Positions 59,298 through 64,000 of a stretch of DNA of 64,000 bases are shown piece after piece. The position numbers and the translations under genes were made by a program. The notes below the pieces were generated by a model, which did no database searches, had not been told where the DNA came from, and saw only the letters and a list, made by a program, of their open reading frames with translations. Within the stretch, counting starts at the first letter, position 1. Every line of letters starts with the position of its first letter. The stretch comes from Aquisalimonas sp. 2447 (GTDB lineage Bacteria; Pseudomonadota; Gammaproteobacteria; Nitrococcales; Aquisalimonadaceae). The stretch is taken from contig NZ_CP050695.1 of assembly GCF_012044895.1 (NCBI RefSeq), positions 248,001-312,000 of the forward strand, in the 5' to 3' direction.

Positions 59298-60584
59298 ATG
59301 TCCTTCAATGATCTCGGCCTTTCGGCCGCGCTGGTTCGTGCTGTCACCGATCAGGGGTATACGACCCCCACTCCCGTTCAGGCCCAGGCGATTCCCGCCA
59401 TCGTCGAGGGGAGCGACCTCATCGGTATCGCTCAGACCGGCACCGGCAAGACCGCTGGTTTCACCCTGCCCATGCTTCACCGGCTCATGGAACATCGCCC
59501 GGAAAGCAAGGGCCGGCCGGTGCGCGCGCTCATCCTGACTCCGACCCGTGAGCTGGCGGCGCAGGTCCAGGAGAGCGTGAAGACCTACGGCAACCACCTG
59601 CCGCTGAAGTCGGCGACCATCTTCGGCGGCGTCGGCATGCAGCCCCAGATCCAGACCCTGCGCCGCGGCGTGGACATCCTGGTGGCGACCCCCGGGCGGC
59701 TGCTGGACCACCTGCGTCAGGGCACGGTGGATCTCTCCCGGGTGGAGACACTGGTACTGGACGAGGCCGACCGCATGCTCGACATGGGCTTCATCCACGA
59801 CATCCGCAAGGTCATCGCAGCGGTGCCGAAGCAGCGGCAGACACTGCTGTTCTCCGCCACGTTCTCCGACGAGATCCGCAAGCTCGCCGGCGGCATGCTG
59901 CGTTCGCCGCAACACGTGGAAGTCGAGCGCAAGGCCAGTGCCGCGGAAATCGTCACGCAGACGGTGCATCCTGTCAGTCGCGGCAACAAGCGCGCCCTGC
60001 TGAGCAACCTCATCGGCGAAGGCGGCTGGAAGCAGGTGCTGGTGTTTACCCGCACCAAGCACGGTGCCGATCGTCTTGCCGAGCAGCTGGAGAAGGACGG
60101 ATTCAGTTCCTCCGCCATTCATGGCAACAAGAGCCAGGGAGCGCGGACGCGGGCACTGAGCCAGTTCAAGCAGGGGCGCGTGCGGGTGTTGGTGGCGACG
60201 GATATCGCCGCCCGCGGCCTGGACATCGACCAGTTGCCCCATGTGGTGAACTACGAGCTGCCCAATGTTGCCGAGGACTACGTGCACCGCATCGGCCGCA
60301 CCGGTCGCGCGGGTAACGAAGGCAAGGCGGTGTCGCTGGTGTGCGTGGACGAACTCAACCTGCTCAAGGGGATCGAGCGGCTACTCAACCGCAACATCGA
60401 CAAGCAGATCATTGCCGGCTTCGAGCCGGATCCCCGGGAAAAGCCGGAGCCGCTGTTCAAGAAGCCGAAGGGTGGTGGTGGACGGCGTCCCCAGGGCAAC
60501 AATGGCGGCGGTGGCCAGCAGGGACGTGGGCGTCGCCCGTCCCAGGGCCAGCGGTCCGCTGCCCCCGGGCGCGGTGGCCGTTGA
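59298..60584 (+). CDS. rhlE: DEAD-box RNA helicase RhlE
   Basis: This 428-residue ATP-dependent RNA helicase remodels RNA in ribosome assembly and mRNA decay. The motifs are all present: the Q motif region [22 protein letters not shown] (motif I), [22 protein letters not shown] (II), FSATF (III), [12 protein letters not shown] and [13 protein letters not shown] (V), [10 protein letters not shown] (VI). The C-terminal tail is Gly/Arg/Gln-rich (from about 395), typical of RhlE. The ATG 59298 begins MSFNDLGLS, the family start. A strong terminator follows. Confidence 0.96.
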   Translation: MSFNDLGLSAALVRAVTDQGYTTPTPVQAQAIPAIVEGSDLIGIAQTGTGKTAGFTLPMLHRLMEHRPESKGRPVRALILTPTRELAAQVQESVKTYGNHLPLKSATIFGGVGMQPQIQTLRRGVDILVATPGRLLDHLRQGTVDLSRVETLVLDEADRMLDMGFIHDIRKVIAAVPKQRQTLLFSATFSDEIRKLAGGMLRSPQHVEVERKASAAEIVTQTVHPVSRGNKRALLSNLIGEGGWKQVLVFTRTKHGADRLAEQLEKDGFSSSAIHGNKSQGARTRALSQFKQGRVRVLVATDIAARGLDIDQLPHVVNYELPNVAEDYVHRIGRTGRAGNEGKAVSLVCVDELNLLKGIERLLNRNIDKQIIAGFEPDPREKPEPLFKKPKGGGGRRPQGNNGGGGQQGRGRRPSQGQRSAAPGRGGR

Positions 60585-60614
60585 TCTCCTGAGCCGCTGA
60601 CCTGCATTACAGCG

Positions 60615-60653
60615 AACGCCCGCTGCGCCGGATTCCGGCGCAGCGGGCGTTTT
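60615..60653. terminator. Intrinsic terminator after rhlE
   Basis: A 17-bp perfect stem (60615-60631 with 60635-60651) with a 3-base loop ends in a short T run. AACG...CGTT flanks make it usable from both strands, so it probably also stops the leftward gene that ends at 60695. Confidence 0.93.
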
Positions 60654-60694
60654 CGTTTCACCCGGCGAACTGGAATACGTCGCCCGGGCAGGCG

Positions 60695-61099
60695 TTACAT
60701 GCCGCTGGCCATGCGGTCCAGCCGCCGCCTGACCTCGTCATCGTTGCGGTAGAGATAGCCGATCCCCCGGTAGGTCTCGATGTCGATACCGGCGAACTGG
60801 ATGGCGGTTTCCATGTCGTCCGCTGCCCCCTGCCGTAGTTCCGCACGCTCGTCGGCATCCCCGGCCTCACGCAGCATCTCCGCATAGCTCGCGCGGATGT
60901 CCTGCACCTGACCGGCGGCATTGAGGAACGCCTCGAGCTGACGGTCGGACAGGTCGTCGCTGGTCAGATCCGTACTGTCGGCGACCTCGTTCTGGTAGAT
61001 ATCCTCGTGGTCCCCGGCCACGGCGGAACCCATGCCGAGCGCCAGTCCCAGGGCGGCGAGAGCAGCGATGATGGCGTGAAAGCGTGTGGTTGTACCCAT
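60695..61099 (-). CDS. DUF4168-type secreted protein
   Basis: This 134-residue protein starts MGTTTRFHAIIAALAALGLA with a signal peptide ending near AVAG, after an excellent AGGAG site. The mature part reads LSDRQLEAFLNAAGQVQDIR and ends IDIETYRGIGYLYRNDDEVRRRLDRM, which is the DUF4168 pattern (small helical periplasmic proteins). The function is unknown. Longer frames upstream to 61228 lack a ribosome site and are non-conserved. Confidence 0.83.
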   Translation of the reverse strand: MGTTTRFHAIIAALAALGLALGMGSAVAGDHEDIYQNEVADSTDLTSDDLSDRQLEAFLNAAGQVQDIRASYAEMLREAGDADERAELRQGAADDMETAIQFAGIDIETYRGIGYLYRNDDEVRRRLDRMASGM

Positions 61100-61224
61100 G
61101 ATTTTTCTCCTCCCAACAGTGTTATCCCGAGCAACATGCCATCTTTCGCCGGGCACGTCACGCCGGGAAACGGTGATTGACCCGAGGGCACGGGAATTGT
61201 TCAGCGCTACGGGGCGGTTCGTGA

Positions 61225-62130
61225 TCACCGGGATTCGAGCTGTCGGGCCTGCTCCTGCTCGTAACTACGCGCAGACGGTGCCACGCTGCCGCCGTCACCG
61301 GTGGTCAGCCAGCGCCGGGTGCGTCCGGCATCACCCAGTGGGCTGCGGGTGCCCCGGGAGTTGAGGAACACCATCGCCACCGGCTCGCCGGCGATCTCGG
61401 TGACCATGAGCAGGCAGCGTCCCGCCTCGTTCAGGTAGCCGGTCTTGCTGAGTGCCACCGGCCAGCGCGGGTTGCTGACCAGCGGGTTGGTGTTGCCGTA
61501 GCCGAGTCGGTAGCGCGGTGCGCGGAACGCGGCGCTCTGGTAGGGGGTCGTGGAATACCGCCGGATGGCCTCGTGCTCGTGGGCGGCGCGGGCCATCCGG
61601 AGCATGTCCGCAGCCGTGGACCGGTTCTCCGGCGACAGGCCGCTGGGGTCGACAAAGTGGGTGCTGTGCATGCCCAGTTCCTGTGCCTTGTCGTTCATGG
61701 CGGCGATGAACGCATCACGCCCGCCGGGGTGATGGCTGGCGAGCACATGGGCGGCGAGGTTTTCCGATGACATCAGCGCAAGCCGCAGCAGTTCCCCGCG
61801 CGTCAACTCCGAGCCGATACGGATCCGGGAGTAGGCGTTCTTCTCCGTGGCCTCGGTGCGCTCCACCACGATGAGCCACTCGTCCAGCGGCAGCCCCGAA
61901 TCCATCACCACCAGGGCGGTCATCACCTTGGTCAGTGACGCGATCGGTACGGTGTGATCCTCGCGCTTGCCGAACCACTGGGTGTCCTTGTCCACTGGCC
62001 CCACCGCGGCGTGAACCGAGGCGAGCTGGAGGGGTTGGTTCTGCGCCGCGGCGACGGGGAGCTGCCCGGCGTGCGGGGCTGCCGACACGAGCAGCAGGCA
62101 GAACAGCAGGGTCAGTCGGGTGCGCGGCAT
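61225..62130 (-). CDS. pbpG: D-alanyl-D-alanine endopeptidase (PBP7-type)
   Basis: This 301-residue periplasmic serine peptidase cleaves D-Ala-mDAP crosslinks in peptidoglycan. The signal peptide is LTLLFCLLLVSAAPHAG. The three active-site motifs are SLTK (residues 65-68), SEN (122-124) and KTG (229-231). The block FVDPSGLSPENRSTAADMLRMA is typical of PBP7/PbpG. The chain is short and has no C-terminal amphipathic anchor, favouring PBP7 over PBP5/6. Confidence 0.93.
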   Translation of the reverse strand: MPRTRLTLLFCLLLVSAAPHAGQLPVAAAQNQPLQLASVHAAVGPVDKDTQWFGKREDHTVPIASLTKVMTALVVMDSGLPLDEWLIVVERTEATEKNAYSRIRIGSELTRGELLRLALMSSENLAAHVLASHHPGGRDAFIAAMNDKAQELGMHSTHFVDPSGLSPENRSTAADMLRMARAAHEHEAIRRYSTTPYQSAAFRAPRYRLGYGNTNPLVSNPRWPVALSKTGYLNEAGRCLLMVTEIAGEPVAMVFLNSRGTRSPLGDAGRTRRWLTTGDGGSVAPSARSYEQEQARQLESR

Positions 62131-62282
62131 GGGGTCGCTCCTGCAAGATCAGGGATGGCAGGATTGTAGGGTGCGGTTGTCCGGGAAGCCAGAGTGACCC
62201 GTGGCCGCTTCCGGGGTTGAAACCATGGGGCGGCACCGCAAGGTGACCCGGGCAGGCAGTTGCAAGATGACGAGGAGCCGCC

Positions 62283-62714
62283 ATGAAGAAATGCATCGTT
62301 GTTGCCGACGCCAGCCGGGCACGCATCCTGTTTCGCGACGGTCTCGGCCCGGTGGAAGAGGTGGACAGCCTGGAGCACCCCGAAGGCAGGATGCATCCCG
62401 GCCAGCTCGAGGAAGAGGGCGAAGGGGCCCAGCACGAGTCCACCAAGACCACGCTCCGGCGTACCGATCCGCGCACGCCCACGTCCGAGAAGTACGCCCG
62501 CCGGTTCGCCGCCGAGGTGGCGGGACACCTGCGCTCCCTGCGCACCAGCGGTGATGCGGAGCAGTTCATACTCGCCGCTGAGCCGCGTTTCCTGGGGTAC
62601 CTGCGCGAAAGCCTGGATGCCCCCACCGCTGAACGCGTGGCAGCGAGCATTGCCAAGGACTACGGGGACTTGCCGGCCGAGGAGCTGGCGAAGAAGCTCC
62701 CCGTTTCCTCCTGA
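62283..62714 (+). CDS. Host attachment-type protein
   Basis: This 143-residue protein matches the family first described as required for attachment to host cells (PF10116-like). It starts KKCIVVADASRARILF, then ARRFAAEVAGHLRSLR, FILAAEPRFLGYLRESL and KDYGDLPAEELAKKLP. The fold resembles an eRF1/Pelota-like domain; the real role in free-living bacteria is unclear. The ATG follows AGGAGCCGCC. Confidence 0.85.
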   Translation: MKKCIVVADASRARILFRDGLGPVEEVDSLEHPEGRMHPGQLEEEGEGAQHESTKTTLRRTDPRTPTSEKYARRFAAEVAGHLRSLRTSGDAEQFILAAEPRFLGYLRESLDAPTAERVAASIAKDYGDLPAEELAKKLPVSS

Positions 62715-62861
62715 CGCCGGAGGCTGCCCCGGTCGCGGCCCGGTCGGGGACCGGCCGGGCCCGTCGCCGAGCAGGCCGGCACGGAGCCTGCATTGCTGCC
62801 TGGCACGGTCGGGTCGACAATATGTCCTGATGCCAGGACGCCGGCCGTGTGCAGGGGGACC

Positions 62862-64000
62862 ATGGAGAATCCGGATCAACCGTTCGGGCAGGGGCGTGCC
62901 GGAGCGGTGCTGTTACTGTTGTTGCTGGTCCTGCTCGGCGCGGCGGTCGGTGTCATCGCGGCCTTGCTGGGCCTGGGATTCGTCAGCCTGATCCGCTGGC
63001 TGAATGACCTGCTGGCGATCTCCCCCCGCGCCCGGATGCTGTTCCAGCCCGGCGAGTGGCTGCCGGCCGTGACCATTGCCGTGCCCGCCATCGGCGGCCT
63101 GGTGGTGGGGCTGTTGCACCTGTGGATCCCCGGCGGTCGCCCTCACACCCCCGCCGATGTCATCGCCGCCGTTCAGACCCGCCGGGGGCGTCTCCCGGCA
63201 CGGGCGGGCGTGCTCACTGCCTGCAGCAGCCTCGTTTCGCTCGGTTCTGGTGCATCGGTGGGCCAGTATGGACCACTGGTGCATATCGGCGCGACGCTGG
63301 GTTCCCTGGTTGCCAGGGCGCTGAGAGCGGGGCGCTCGGCGGACAATATTGCCATCGCTGCCGGCGTGGCGGCGGTGATTGCCACGGCCTTCAATGCGCC
63401 CCTGGCCGGGATCGTCTTTGCGCACGAAGTGGTGTTGCGTCACTACGCCCTGCGTGCCTTTGCGCCGGTGGCGGCCGCCGGGATCGTCGGGCACGTGCTG
63501 GCCGACGTGGTGTTCGATCGCGATGCCCTGTTCCACGTGGCCGAGACCGGCGTGCCGCAGGTCTGGGAGTTCGGCGCCTTTCTCCTGATCGGTGCCCTGG
63601 GGGCCCTCGTCGCCGGGGCGTACATGCACGCCATTCTCGGGGTTGGACGAATATCGGAACGCCTGCCGGTGCCCGCCCCGCTGCAGCCCGCCATAGCGGG
63701 GGCCCTGCTGGGGCTCACGGCCCTGTGGGTACCGGACATCCTGGGCATCGGCGAGGAAACCCTGCGCCTGGCCACCATCGACGGTGCCTTCGGGCCCTGG
63801 GAGCTGGCGCTGGTGCTGGTACTCAAGCTGATGGCTACCGCCCTGTGTCTGGGGATGGGGTTCAGCGGTGGCGTGTTCAGCCCGGCCCTGGTGGTGGGAA
63901 CGCTGTTCGGTGCACTCTGCGGTACGGTGATCGGCGGGCTTACCGATGCCCAGGGTGCGACCCTGGCGGTGTACGCGGTCTGCGGCATGGTGGCGGTTAC
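62862..64000 (+). CDS. ClC-family chloride channel/transporter, 3' partial
   Basis: The frame opens at ATG 62862 (MENPDQPFGQGRAGAVLL) and runs off the window after about 379 residues. Hydrophobic helices occur throughout. The selectivity-filter motif GSGASVGQYGPLVHIG (GxSxGxxGP form) is near residue 130, and GFSGGVFSPALVVG (GGxFxP) near 335. NAPLAGIVFAHEVVL carries the position of the gating Glu region. The tail, possibly with CBS domains, lies outside. It would move chloride across the inner membrane. The 148 bases upstream hold a hairpin GTCCTG-ATGC-CAGGAC with no T tract. Confidence 0.9.
   Translation, partial: MENPDQPFGQGRAGAVLLLLLLVLLGAAVGVIAALLGLGFVSLIRWLNDLLAISPRARMLFQPGEWLPAVTIAVPAIGGLVVGLLHLWIPGGRPHTPADVIAAVQTRRGRLPARAGVLTACSSLVSLGSGASVGQYGPLVHIGATLGSLVARALRAGRSADNIAIAAGVAAVIATAFNAPLAGIVFAHEVVLRHYALRAFAPVAAAGIVGHVLADVVFDRDALFHVAETGVPQVWEFGAFLLIGALGALVAGAYMHAILGVGRISERLPVPAPLQPAIAGALLGLTALWVPDILGIGEETLRLATIDGAFGPWELALVLVLKLMATALCLGMGFSGGVFSPALVVGTLFGALCGTVIGGLTDAQGATLAVYAVCGMVAV

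Overview
The window is GC-rich, densely packed chromosomal DNA from a gammaproteobacterium. Gene orders such as rph/rdgB/hemW beside yicC-gmk-rpoZ-spoT, then ridA-recG, and ubiC-ubiA are typical of that class. An Ectothiorhodospiraceae-like halophile would fit, but no marker here fixes the genus. No rRNA, tRNA or CRISPR array was recognised.

Layout. (1) 1-19 kb is core housekeeping: an outer-membrane protein cut by the window edge, a FAD-linked oxidase, dinB, a Rof-like protein, the leftward set rph-rdgB-hemW-CPXCG protein, the rightward run yicC-gmk-rpoZ-spoT with a secreted nuclease gene placed before ridA-recG, then ubiC-ubiA and a cardiolipin synthase. (2) 18.4-32.2 kb is a complete nitrate-assimilation region: a NIT-ANTAR nitrate sensor/antiterminator (nasR), an ABC nitrate importer, nirB-nirD, nasA and uroporphyrinogen methyltransferase (for siroheme), and an MFS nitrate/nitrite transporter. 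Each of the three structural transcription units has a leader with two small hexaloop hairpins (A at loop position 1, G at position 4), the second overlapping the 5' arm of an intrinsic terminator. This is the ANTAR antitermination design. NtrC-like sites and -24/-12 (sigma-54) promoter candidates precede these leaders and nasR itself, so the region reads as one circuit: nitrogen limitation starts transcription and nitrate lets it continue. (3) 33.4-48.1 kb is an accessory island. It has a secreted protein with cyclase-like repeats, a frameshifted SHFRFG-type secreted protein, a 981-residue transglutaminase-fold protein with an AT-rich hydrophobic C-terminal tail, a membrane protein that could be its immunity partner, and scrambled partial copies of the transglutaminase gene joined to unrelated small membrane-protein sequence. 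An IS1595-like element and an IS66 element sit in this debris. The pattern resembles polymorphic toxin loci with orphan C-terminal modules. (4) 48.1-64 kb returns to ordinary genes: a leftward patatin/lipase operon whose last gene was clipped by the island, an M48 protease, an Abhydrolase_9 protein, an SDR, a cupin, membrane proteins, rhlE, PBP7, a host-attachment-type protein and a ClC channel that runs off the end.

REP-type palindromes of at least three families lie between rdgB and hemW, on both sides of nirD, and, unusually, inside the 5' coding region of the uroporphyrinogen methyltransferase gene.
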